Positions 7,424-15,256 of a stretch of DNA of 47,875 bases are shown here, piece by piece. Under the pieces are notes generated by a model. It had not been told where the DNA came from. It made no database searches and worked only from the letters and a program-made list of their open reading frames with translations. The translations under genes were made by a program, and so were the position numbers. The stretch's first letter is position 1. Each line of letters opens with the position of its first letter. Source of the stretch: Chloroflexota bacterium (GTDB lineage Bacteria; Chloroflexota; Anaerolineae; Promineifilales; Promineifilaceae); assembly GCA_024223125.1 (NCBI GenBank), contig JAAEOP010000289.1, positions 1 through 47,875 on the forward strand, in the 5' to 3' direction.

Positions 7424-9526
7424 ATGAGCCAATTACCGATTCGAAAATTAACTTTGTACAAACAAGGCATAGGCTATTTTGAACGGCAAGGGTCACTTAC
7501 GGGAACAACCACTTCTTTGATTGTTCCTCGCGAGAATATCAATGATACTCTGAAGAGTTTGCGCATCGTTAATCAAAGTGGCGGCCAGGTTCTTGGCATA
7601 GATTATGAGACACCCGCCGATAAAGAAACAGTACTAAACGAATTATCAATCCAGTTACATGAAAATTCAAACATGGTTGATTTGCTACAGAGCCTGCGTG
7701 GTAGTCATGTCGAACTTCGTTTAGAAGGTGAAAAAAGTGTAAGTGGCCGCTTAATTGGCGTTGAGACTTCTTTAGACCCATCAGATCATGTGGCAGCAGT
7801 CATTTTGCAAGACGACAGTGCACCAGCCGATATTCAAGTTTATCCAATTAGTAAATTACAGGGGGTATCACTACAAGATGAACGCGCCATCACTGACGTA
7901 AGTTTCTTCTTAGATGTCAGCCAGACAGAACAAACCAGGGCAGCAGTCACGATACGATTATCAGAGGGGGATCACGACCTTGAAATATCATATCTTGCCC
8001 CTAGTCCAACCTGGCGTGCTAGTTATCAGTTGGTTGGTGAGGATTCGAATCAGGCTCGTTTAATGGGATGGGGTATCTTTGATAATCGTCTGGATGAAGA
8101 TTTAGAGGACGTTTCATTGACATTAATTTCAGGGCGTCCCATCTCTTTTGAATATGATTTATATGAATCTTATGTACCCTCTCGACCTCAGATTTCTGAT
8201 GACCCGATGGCGTTTGAAACGATATCTAATAACCCGCTGGTCGCAGAGTCATTAGCCACAATCAGTCATGAGTTGCGAACACCACTTAATTCAATTATGG
8301 GGTATGCCAGATTATTAAATGTGGATGGGACCGGTTCATTAAACGATAACCAACAAGAATATTTGAAAATCATTGAAAAAAACAGCCAACGTCTTGTTGA
8401 GCTTATAAATGATCTATTGGAAATGTCAAAATTACGTGAAGGAAGGCGGGGACGTATTGAGCATTCTGCTGCGTTTCGATATCAATCTGGCCCATTAGGA
8501 GATCTAAAGGTCAGCAGCGCTTACTTCATGCCAATGCTAATAGGCAATGCGGAGTCAGAATATTTGACATATGATGTGGAAACCCCTGTTTCAGTTCGGC
8601 GAAAACAATCAGCGATGGTTCCGATAGTTGACCATGTGATCAACTGTCAAGAGATATGTGTTTACAATGGGGATAAAATGCCCAATCACCCATTGCGTGT
8701 GTGGCATTTACAAAATACGACTGGAAAAGCATTGGAACAGGGACCTATAACACTGGTCAAAGAGGGTCAGTATTTAGGGGAAGGATTAGTTCGATTTACA
8801 GGTGTTGGCGACGATCTGCAAATACCTTTTGCGCTCGAATTTGGCATTGTTGTTACTGAGGATACTAGCAACGGTCCATCCGGCACGCTAGAAGTGAAGT
8901 TTGATCGCAAGAAAAATCGAGCAATTGTGAGCAGATATCGAGTAATCGAATATAAATACACTTTAACCAGTCATGTTAAAAAAGAGATTATGGTTTACAT
9001 CGAACGGCGTGATCCTAATTGGGGTGATTACTACGAAATGCCCGATCCTGTCTTAAAAGTTGCTGGACACACGCGCTGGTCAGTAAAAGTACCTGCAAAC
9101 CAGGAAACATCTTTTACCGTGAAAACTCAGACGATACAAAACCGTGAAGAAGAGGTTACAAAGTGGGATACCGATTTTGTAAATAGTCTCTACAGTGATG
9201 GGCTAATTGAAAACAAGACTTATGAAATATTCGAGGGCTACTGGTCTGAAAAGCAACGAGAGGCAGAAACTCTCGAACAGCTCAATACATTGCAGACTGA
9301 ATATAATCAACTCCTGTTACGCCAGCAGCAATTACGCGAAAACCTGGGCGCCCTAGGTAAATCAGACCGTGAAGTAGAAATCCGCAATCGAATTTTAGAT
9401 GATTTGGAATCAAGCGAGAATCGGCGACGAGAACTAGAAGCCGAAATTGCAAACTTAAATGATCAAGTTAAGCAGTTACAATCGAATCAGCAAAAACTAA
9501 TAGATGAAGTTTACGGAGGACAGTAG
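7424..9526 (+). CDS. DUF4139 protein with an inserted HisKA phosphoacceptor domain
   Basis: A 700-residue protein of DUF4139 type. The first half (about 1-250) ends in the family's SPTWRASYQL and SLTLISGRPISFEYD strands. The second half (about 365-600) has VSVRRKQSAMVPI, ITLVKEGQYLGEG and an LPF-type strand (LQIPFALEFG). Between them, at about 270-340, sits a complete HisKA unit: an ATISHELRTPLNSIMGYA H-box with His282, a second helix NSQRLVELINDLLEMSKL, and no ATPase domain after it. The tail (605-697) is a predicted coiled coil. The gene follows the kinase/regulator pair by 85 bases. It contains no CGGCCG palindrome, unlike its neighbours, and looks more A/T-rich, which suggests transfer. 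Function unknown; His282 could take part in phosphotransfer. Confidence 0.8.
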   Translation: MSQLPIRKLTLYKQGIGYFERQGSLTGTTTSLIVPRENINDTLKSLRIVNQSGGQVLGIDYETPADKETVLNELSIQLHENSNMVDLLQSLRGSHVELRLEGEKSVSGRLIGVETSLDPSDHVAAVILQDDSAPADIQVYPISKLQGVSLQDERAITDVSFFLDVSQTEQTRAAVTIRLSEGDHDLEISYLAPSPTWRASYQLVGEDSNQARLMGWGIFDNRLDEDLEDVSLTLISGRPISFEYDLYESYVPSRPQISDDPMAFETISNNPLVAESLATISHELRTPLNSIMGYARLLNVDGTGSLNDNQQEYLKIIEKNSQRLVELINDLLEMSKLREGRRGRIEHSAAFRYQSGPLGDLKVSSAYFMPMLIGNAESEYLTYDVETPVSVRRKQSAMVPIVDHVINCQEICVYNGDKMPNHPLRVWHLQNTTGKALEQGPITLVKEGQYLGEGLVRFTGVGDDLQIPFALEFGIVVTEDTSNGPSGTLEVKFDRKKNRAIVSRYRVIEYKYTLTSHVKKEIMVYIERRDPNWGDYYEMPDPVLKVAGHTRWSVKVPANQETSFTVKTQTIQNREEEVTKWDTDFVNSLYSDGLIENKTYEIFEGYWSEKQREAETLEQLNTLQTEYNQLLLRQQQLRENLGALGKSDREVEIRNRILDDLESSENRRRELEAEIANLNDQVKQLQSNQQKLIDEVYGGQ

Positions 9527-9728
9527 AGAGATCAATGTCGGAGACAGGCCTAATGTACAACAAACAAACTCTAACAACTTTTAGATTGGTTGACTTATTT
9601 ACAACTTTTTTATATTTCGTCCCCCAAATTTATGCCATAAACGGCCGTTTTGCTTTATCCTTCTCCTATCCTGGCCCTAACCGGGAAATTTTACCCATCC
9701 ATATTTCACCCTCGGAGGAAGAAGACCC
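9527..9728 (+). promoter_or_regulatory. intergenic region with probable promoter and strong RBS for the transporter operon
   Basis: This gap holds TTGACT at 9590-9595 and TATATT at 9611-9616, a promoter-like pair with a slightly short 15-base spacer. A strong ribosome site, CGGAGGAA at 9713-9720, lies eight bases before ATG 9729. An ACGGCCGT palindrome lies at 9641-9648. No further gene is supported here. The promoter is only a sequence resemblance. Confidence 0.4.
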
Positions 9729-11066
9729 ATGTTTACTCGAAAATTGTTCGCCTTATTGTCATTGTTTATTGTGATGGCTCTTATGTTGGCTGCTTGCAGC
9801 GGCGGCGGCGAAGAAGCCGCCCCGGCCGAAGAAGAAGCTCCTGCCGAAGAAGAAGCTCCTGCCGAAGAAGCCCCAGCCGAAGAGGAAGCCGCCCCCGCCG
9901 AAGAAGAAACGGCCGCCGAATCCGCTGAATGTTCTGAAACCATAGTGTTGGGCGCGGCCGTGTCCGAAACCGGCAAATACGCCCGCGAAGGTAAAGACAC
10001 CCGCCAGGGCTACAACACCTGGCTCAATTGGGTTAACAACGAATACGGCGGTATCAAAGTCGGCGACGACTGTTACAACGTCGAGATTGTCTATTACGAT
10101 GATGAGGGCGACCCCGACACGGCCGCCAACCTGGTAGAACGCCTCATCACCGATGATGAAGTAGATTTCCTGCTTGGCCCCTACTCCAGTGGTCTGACCA
10201 TGGCCACCAGCGCCATTGCTGAAAAATATGACATCATCATGGTTGAAGGCAACGGCGCATCCGAAGCTATTTTTGAGCGCGGTTTCAAAAACATCTTTGC
10301 TGTGTTAACCCCGGCCGGCAACTACACCCAATCCGCTCTCAAAAGCCTGGCCGACCAGGGGGCTACCAGCGTTGTCATCGCTTATGAAGACACCGCTTTC
10401 CCCACCTCTGTCGGGCAAGGAGCCGAAAAATGGGCCGCCGAATATGGCCTGGAAATTTTGGCTGTAGAAACCTACCCCAAAGATGTAGCCGACGTATCGG
10501 CCATCATGACCAAATTCCGCGACCTGGACCCCGATATTTTTGTAGGCGGCGGTCACTTTAATGATGCCTTACTCTTTGTCAATGCGGCCGAAGAATTGGG
10601 CTTCTCGCCAGACGCGATGGTCATTACCGTCGGCCCTAGCAATCCCGAATTTCCGGCCGAAGTCGGCGCCAGCGCCAATTACATCATCGGCCCCACCCAA
10701 TGGGAAGCTTCTATGAGTTGGGAAGATGATTACTTTGGCACGGCCGCAGACTTTGCCGACCGCTATGAAGGCATGTGGAGCGAACCCCCTTCCTACCAGG
10801 CGGCCGAATCCACAGCCACCGCATTAGCCCTCCAATTAGCCATCGAAAATGCCGGCAGCATGGAGATGGATGCTGTGCGGCAAGCTCTCTATGATCTGGA
10901 TGTAGAAACCTTCTACGGCCCAATCAACTTTGACGACACAGGCAAGAATGCTGGCAAGCCGATGGGCGCCATTCAAATTCAGGATGGCAACATTCTGGTT
11001 ATTGCACCTAGTGAAGCGGCCGTTTCTGATATTCAATTCCCCATGCCTGCCTGGGAAGATCGGTAG
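9729..11066 (+). CDS. ABC transporter substrate-binding lipoprotein, branched-chain amino acid type
   Basis: A 445-residue lipoprotein. The signal peptide ends in a lipobox (LAAC, Cys23), then a Glu/Ala/Pro-rich tether of about 40 residues (units like APAEEE) and a periplasmic-binding fold of the LivJ/LivK class (GAAVSETGKYAREG start; DDEGDPDTAANL; LGPYSSG). It captures a substrate outside the membrane and hands it to the permeases encoded next. Substrates of this family include branched-chain amino acids, amides and urea; the sequence alone does not decide. It is first in a five-gene transport operon and followed by a heptamer hairpin that may set its level relative to the permeases. Confidence 0.93.
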   Translation: MFTRKLFALLSLFIVMALMLAACSGGGEEAAPAEEEAPAEEEAPAEEAPAEEEAAPAEEETAAESAECSETIVLGAAVSETGKYAREGKDTRQGYNTWLNWVNNEYGGIKVGDDCYNVEIVYYDDEGDPDTAANLVERLITDDEVDFLLGPYSSGLTMATSAIAEKYDIIMVEGNGASEAIFERGFKNIFAVLTPAGNYTQSALKSLADQGATSVVIAYEDTAFPTSVGQGAEKWAAEYGLEILAVETYPKDVADVSAIMTKFRDLDPDIFVGGGHFNDALLFVNAAEELGFSPDAMVITVGPSNPEFPAEVGASANYIIGPTQWEASMSWEDDYFGTAADFADRYEGMWSEPPSYQAAESTATALALQLAIENAGSMEMDAVRQALYDLDVETFYGPINFDDTGKNAGKPMGAIQIQDGNILVIAPSEAAVSDIQFPMPAWEDR

Positions 11067-11071
11067 ATTTT

Positions 11072-11158
11072 CGTAATCCGTGTTCCGTGTTCCGTAATCC
11101 GCGTTCCGTATACCGGGTTACGGATTACGAATAACGGAATACGGATTACGGATTACTG
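11072..11158 (+). repeat. heptamer array forming a hairpin between binding-protein and permease genes
   Basis: The gap is almost wholly made of 7-nt units of the kind CGTAATC, CGTGTTC and CGCGTTC. They are followed by their complements (GGTTACG, GATTACG, AATACGG), so the RNA can fold into a long imperfect hairpin. There is no T-run. In transport operons a hairpin at this place often protects or partly ends the binding-protein message; here that is inference. Confidence 0.75.
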
Positions 11159-11172
11159 CCCAGGGGGCACTC

Positions 11173-12057
11173 ATGGATCAATTCACACAAGCCTTAATCA
11201 ATGGCATTATGTTGGGCGGCTTCTATGCGGTGATGGTGTTGGGCTTTTCCATCATTTGGGGCGTCATGGGAGTTATCAATCTGGCGCATGGTGAATTCAT
11301 CATGGCCGGCGCTTATTCCGCCTGGTACCTCAATGAAAAATTCGGCCTGGAACCGCTCGTTTCGCTTATCATTGTCGTCATTATCTTTTTTGTTGTCGGC
11401 TACATTTTGCAGCGCATCCTCATCAACCGCATTATTGATCGGCCGTATCTCATTTCACTCTTAGTCACCTTTGGCCTGTCTATCATCATGGCTAATTCAT
11501 TCAAGCTCATCTTCACCGCCACGCCCCGTACCGCAGAAACCATGTTCAGCGGTTTCTGGCCGGTGGGGGATGTTACCATTCCCATCACCAAAACGATTAT
11601 TACGGTGATGGCGCTGGTTATTATGGCGGCCTTGTATCTGTTTTTACAGTACACACGCATGGGCAAAAGTATCCGCGCGGCCGCACAAAATCGAGAAGCC
11701 GCCCGCATCGTCGGTATTGAAATCAAAATGGTATATGCCATTACCTTTGCCATTTGCATTGCCATTACCGGCGCTGCCGGGACGCTTATCAGCCCGGTAC
11801 AACCCGTCTTCCCTTTTATGGGAGCGCCATTAACCTTAAAAGCGTTTGCCATTACAGCTATGGCCGGTTTGGGCAGCATTCCGGGCGCGCTTTTTGGCGG
11901 TATTGTGTTGGGCCTCATTGAAACATTCGTCGCTACCTACGTGCCCGGCGTGGGCACAAACTTAGGCGTCGTCTCTTCTTATATCATTTTAGTGGCGGTG
12001 CTGGTTTTACGGCCGCAAGGCTTATTTGGCGGTCTCAAACCGGCGGAGGCAGGCTAA
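11173..12057 (+). CDS. livH: branched-chain amino acid-type ABC permease LivH
   Basis: A 294-residue permease with about eight membrane helices. The start (QALINGIMLGGFYAVMVLG) and the segment GVMGVINLAHGEFIM are typical of LivH. The EAA-like loop near RAAAQNREAARIVGI contacts the ATPase. It should form the membrane channel with LivM. It starts after AGGGGGC and ends one base before the livM ATG, so the two are probably translated together. Length is normal. Two CGGCCG sites lie in the frame (ACGGCCGC near 12010 and CGGCCGT near 11440). Confidence 0.94.
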   Translation: MDQFTQALINGIMLGGFYAVMVLGFSIIWGVMGVINLAHGEFIMAGAYSAWYLNEKFGLEPLVSLIIVVIIFFVVGYILQRILINRIIDRPYLISLLVTFGLSIIMANSFKLIFTATPRTAETMFSGFWPVGDVTIPITKTIITVMALVIMAALYLFLQYTRMGKSIRAAAQNREAARIVGIEIKMVYAITFAICIAITGAAGTLISPVQPVFPFMGAPLTLKAFAITAMAGLGSIPGALFGGIVLGLIETFVATYVPGVGTNLGVVSSYIILVAVLVLRPQGLFGGLKPAEAG

Positions 12058-12058
12058 A

Positions 12059-13093
12059 ATGAAACGACTAACAACACTCTGGAAACAGTTCCATTTGGGA
12101 CGCTGGTTTCTGATACTCATTGTCCTCGCTATGCTGCTACTGCCACTGCCCCAATTTATAGCTCCTGAAAAAAAACTTGTAACCAATTCCCTGCTCTTCT
12201 CATTTACCCAATTGTTCATGCTGATTACATTAGCCAGCAATTGGAACTTAACGGGTGGCTTTACAGGTTACGTTGATTTTGGACACGCTGTGTTTTTTGG
12301 TCTGGGCGCCTACGGCACAGGCGTCATGATGGCGAAATTAGGCTGGTCTTTTGTGCCCGGCCTGCTGGTGGGGGCTGTCATCGCCGCCTTATTCGCCTTG
12401 CTGATTGGGTCGGCCACCTTGCGCTTAAAAGGTCCTTACTTCTCTATTGCCATGTTGGGCACGTTTGTAGCCATGCGCGAAATTGTGCGCGTGATCAGAC
12501 CCATTACCGGCGGTGGTTCTGGCCTGACGCTGCCGCCTTATTTGAATCGGCCGCTTTTCTACTATGTCACCCTGCTGCAAGCCATTTTGGTGGTTGCCTT
12601 TGTCTGGTGGCTCATTAAGCGCACCGAATTTGGGCAGTCGCTCATTGCCATTCGGGAAGATGAAGTGGGGGCCGAGATGCGCGGCATCAATACAACGCTG
12701 CATAAAATCACCATCTTCTGTATCGCCGCGCTTTCCACAGGCTTGGTAGGCGGATTATGGGCTTACCAAAACACCTTTATAGACCCGGATATTGTGTTTT
12801 TTGAATCACGAACGGTGGAACTGGTGATGATGACCATGCTGGGCGGTTTGGGAACGGTAGCGGGGCCAGTCATCGGGGCCACTCTCCTGTACTGGCTGCG
12901 AGATGTCCTGTGGGCCAACTTCCTGCAATTCCATCTCATTGTGCAAGGGTTCATATTAATCCTGATCGTCTTGTTCCTGCCTGAAGGCATTGTGGGCACA
13001 TTGAGCGACCGGTCTGGTACGACAATCGGCCGTTTGTGGGGGAAATATTTCACAGATAAGGCCGACACCAATGAAATGGAGGCCAGCACATGA
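12059..13093 (+). CDS. livM: branched-chain amino acid-type ABC permease LivM
   Basis: A 344-residue permease with about nine to ten membrane helices. The motif TGYVDFGHAVFFGLGAYG is the usual LivM helix, and the loop IAIREDEVGAEMRGI contacts the ATPase. The start at ATG 12059 has GGAGG about ten bases upstream; an earlier in-frame start would overlap livH by about 30 bases. The stop overlaps the livG start by four bases. Together with LivH it forms the transmembrane part of the importer. Confidence 0.93.
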   Translation: MKRLTTLWKQFHLGRWFLILIVLAMLLLPLPQFIAPEKKLVTNSLLFSFTQLFMLITLASNWNLTGGFTGYVDFGHAVFFGLGAYGTGVMMAKLGWSFVPGLLVGAVIAALFALLIGSATLRLKGPYFSIAMLGTFVAMREIVRVIRPITGGGSGLTLPPYLNRPLFYYVTLLQAILVVAFVWWLIKRTEFGQSLIAIREDEVGAEMRGINTTLHKITIFCIAALSTGLVGGLWAYQNTFIDPDIVFFESRTVELVMMTMLGGLGTVAGPVIGATLLYWLRDVLWANFLQFHLIVQGFILILIVLFLPEGIVGTLSDRSGTTIGRLWGKYFTDKADTNEMEAST

Positions 13094-13863
13094 AAACAGC
13101 AACACAAGAACCTTTGCTGGCCGGTCAGGGTGTCTCTAAATACTTTGGCGGACTGGCAGCGTTAAGCGGCGTAGACTTTGCCGTGTATCCCGGCGAAATG
13201 ATGGGTCTCATCGGCCCAAATGGCAGCGGCAAAACCACTTTGTTCGACTGCCTGAGCCGGGTGCAAACAGTCAGCGAAGGCCAAATATTATTCAAGGGAC
13301 AAGATGTAACCCGTAAGAAGCCTTATCAGGTAGCCCATATGGGGTTGGCCCGCACCTTTCAAGTCATTCGCGTCTATCGCAAACTGACAGTTCTGGAGAA
13401 TATGTTACTCAGCCGCCAATGGGGTGGCATGGGCTTCATGAAAATGTTTCGCCGCTATCCGCCGGAAATTGAAACGCGGGCACGGGACTTAATTCATTTT
13501 CTGCTGTTAGATCGGTTGCTTGATGAACCGGCCGGAAATTTGTCTGGCGGGCAGCGGCGGTTGTTGGAAATTGGGATGGCCCTTATGCCAGACCCGGATC
13601 TAATCTTGCTGGATGAAGCCACATCTGGGGTAAACCCGACGCTAATTGAGGAAATCAAAGATCGCATTAAGATATTGAATCAGGAACAGGGTAAGGCATT
13701 TTTGCTCATTGAGCATAACATTCAATTTATCGCTGATTTGTGCAGCCGGGTATTTGTCTTGAATTATGGCGAGAAATTGGCCGAAGGAACGCCGGATGAG
13801 ATTATGAATAATGAGGCAGTCATCGAAGCCTATTTTGGTATGGACGGAGGGGATGATGAATAA
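13090..13863 (+). CDS. livG: ABC transporter ATP-binding protein LivG
   Basis: A 257-residue ATPase with Walker A GPNGSGKTT (42-50), a Q-loop (MGLARTFQ), a signature LSGGQRRLLEIG, Walker B LILLDEATSG and a switch His (LLIEHN). The LivG insertion after the Q-loop is present, and the tail VIEAYFG is typical of this subgroup. ATG 13090 overlaps the livM stop and has GGAGG six bases before it. It energises import with LivF on the inner face of the membrane. Confidence 0.94.
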   Translation: MKTATQEPLLAGQGVSKYFGGLAALSGVDFAVYPGEMMGLIGPNGSGKTTLFDCLSRVQTVSEGQILFKGQDVTRKKPYQVAHMGLARTFQVIRVYRKLTVLENMLLSRQWGGMGFMKMFRRYPPEIETRARDLIHFLLLDRLLDEPAGNLSGGQRRLLEIGMALMPDPDLILLDEATSGVNPTLIEEIKDRIKILNQEQGKAFLLIEHNIQFIADLCSRVFVLNYGEKLAEGTPDEIMNNEAVIEAYFGMDGGDDE

Positions 13864-14593
13864 GATGAATGAACGGCCGTTGCTGGAAGTCCATGACATC
13901 TTTGCCGGCTACCAACAAGATTATGATATTCTCAAAGGGGTCAGTTTGCATGTAAAACCGGGTGAAATTGTGTGCGTCATTGGGCCAAACGGAGCCGGTA
14001 AATCTACCGTCTTCAAAGCGCTTTACGGCTTTCTGACAATTCGCCAGGGGCGCGTTCTGTTCAACGACCGGGACACAACCAGTATCCGACCCCAAGATGC
14101 CCTGAAAGCAGGCATTACAATGGTGCCTCAACTCCGTAGCGTCTTCCCCCAAATGACTGTCTATGAAAACCTGGAATTAGGCATGTATTTGGAAAGAGAT
14201 AAGGCTCGTGTAAAGCAGCGCATTGAATACATCTTGGATCTGTTTCCCCGGCTGGCCGAACGAGCCAAACAAAAAGCGGGCACGATGAGCGGCGGCGAAC
14301 AACGTATGTTAGAAATCGGCCGTGCGCTGATGTGGGAACCAAAGCTAATGCTCATGGATGAACCCTCGGCCGGATTAGCTCCTCTCATAACCAAAACAAT
14401 TTTTGCCAACATCAAACGGCTGAATCGGGAAATTGGTTTAACAGTGCTAATGATTGAACAAAACGCCCGTCAAGGATTGGAAATCAGTAATCGTGGTTAT
14501 GTGCTAGAATTAGGGCATAATAGTTATGAAGGCACAGGGCAGGAGCTGTTACACAATGAAGAGGTTCGCCGTGCCTTTTTAGGCGGACGATGA
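13856..14593 (+). CDS. livF: ABC transporter ATP-binding protein LivF
   Basis: A 245-residue ATPase with Walker A GPNGAGKST (43-51), a signature MSGGEQRMLEIG, Walker B LMLMDEPSAG and a C-terminal EVRRAFLGG, typical of LivF. The start at 13856 overlaps the livG end by eight bases and has GGAGG five bases upstream (13846-13850). Starts at 13853 and 13865 are also possible. It closes the five-gene import operon; a heptamer hairpin follows it. Confidence 0.93.
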   Translation: MNKMNERPLLEVHDIFAGYQQDYDILKGVSLHVKPGEIVCVIGPNGAGKSTVFKALYGFLTIRQGRVLFNDRDTTSIRPQDALKAGITMVPQLRSVFPQMTVYENLELGMYLERDKARVKQRIEYILDLFPRLAERAKQKAGTMSGGEQRMLEIGRALMWEPKLMLMDEPSAGLAPLITKTIFANIKRLNREIGLTVLMIEQNARQGLEISNRGYVLELGHNSYEGTGQELLHNEEVRRAFLGGR

Positions 14594-14668
14594 TCAGTTT
14601 TCAGCAATCAGTGTACAATTTTCAGGCGCAGGGACTGAACACTGTACACTGAAAATTGCACACTATAG
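14593..14668 (+). repeat. heptamer array/hairpin after livF
   Basis: Units such as TTTTCAG, CAATCAG and TGTACAA on the left face GAACACT, GTACACT and GAAAATT on the right, so the RNA can fold back on itself. It fills most of the gap between livF and the CBS gene. No T-run follows, so it need not stop transcription. Confidence 0.65.
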
Positions 14669-14693
14669 TTTTAGGAGGCATTGAAAAAAGGCA

Positions 14694-15134
14694 ATGAAAA
14701 ATTATTTAGTCAAAGATTGGATGCAAACAGATGTGATAACGGCCGACCGACGCATGGGCATGTTAGACGCTCACAAATTGATGCGGGATCATAATATTCG
14801 GCGACTGCCAGTTATTAAAGGCAAAGACCAACTGGTAGGTATTGTCACCCGCAGCGACATTCGCCAGGCAGAACCGTCTGACGCCACCACCTTAAATGTA
14901 TGGGAAATGAACTATCTGCTGGCCAAACTGCAACTACGGGAAATTATGACCAAAGATGTCATTACCTGCCAGCCGGAAGATACGGTTAAAGATGTGGCCA
15001 TAAAGATGAAAGACAACAAAATTGGGGCGCTGCCGGTCATCAGCGACAAAGACCACGTCATTGGCATTATTACTGAATCAGATATTTTCCGGGTGCTGAT
15101 TGACTGGTTTAATGAGGAAACTGGAGAAGCATAA
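14694..15134 (+). CDS. two-CBS-domain protein
   Basis: A 146-residue protein made of a pair of CBS domains. The first has DWMQTDVITADRRM and HNIRRLPVI, with VGIVTRSDIR. The second has IMTKDVITCQPEDTV and KIGALPVI, with IGIITESDI. CBS pairs bind adenine nucleotides or S-adenosyl-methionine and act as cytosolic sensors. AGGAGG lies about 17 bases before the ATG, longer than usual. It follows the transporter operon and precedes two strong hairpins; it could be part of the same transcript and sense energy state for import, which is inference. Confidence 0.9.
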   Translation: MKNYLVKDWMQTDVITADRRMGMLDAHKLMRDHNIRRLPVIKGKDQLVGIVTRSDIRQAEPSDATTLNVWEMNYLLAKLQLREIMTKDVITCQPEDTVKDVAIKMKDNKIGALPVISDKDHVIGIITESDIFRVLIDWFNEETGEA

Positions 15135-15149
15135 GGTATTGTATGTGTA

Positions 15150-15182
15150 AGAGGGTCCACCTTTTGAAAAGGTGGACCCTCT
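15150..15182. repeat. perfect 16-bp palindrome
   Basis: AGAGGGTCCACCTTTT, one G, then its exact complement. The RNA would form a very stable hairpin on either strand. No T-run follows on the plus strand. A related element (AAGAGGTTTTACC ... GGTGGAACTTCTCTT) lies at 18113-18150, so it may be a small repeated palindrome rather than only a terminator. Confidence 0.75.
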
Positions 15183-15193
15183 ATACATTTAAG

Positions 15194-15239
15194 AACGGGA
15201 GGAGAGGCACACGGCCGTGTGCCCCTCCTCCCGTTTTTT
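15194..15239 (+). terminator. Rho-independent terminator with ACGGCCGT core
   Basis: A 21-bp arm starting AACGGGAGG pairs with CCTCCTCCCGTT with one mismatch, and a run of six T follows (15234-15239). The centre of the hairpin is the genome-wide palindrome ACGGCCGT. It should end the transporter/CBS transcript. Confidence 0.85.
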
Positions 15240-15256
15240 GTTGGCTCAGGCAAAAA

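Noticed and set aside
9535..9774. Plus-strand frame in the gap before the transporter operon
   Set aside because: It runs through the promoter and ribosome site of the next gene into its signal peptide in another frame; no protein-like pattern.
9677..10000. Ala/Ser-rich minus-strand frame opposite the binding-protein gene
   Set aside because: It is the antisense of the Glu/Ala/Pro repeat tether of the lipoprotein; composition follows from the repeat and there is no ribosome site.
15143..15256. N-terminal extension of the MFS transporter
   Set aside because: It would translate two palindromes and the terminator into a Cys/Arg/Pro-rich peptide unlike any MFS start.
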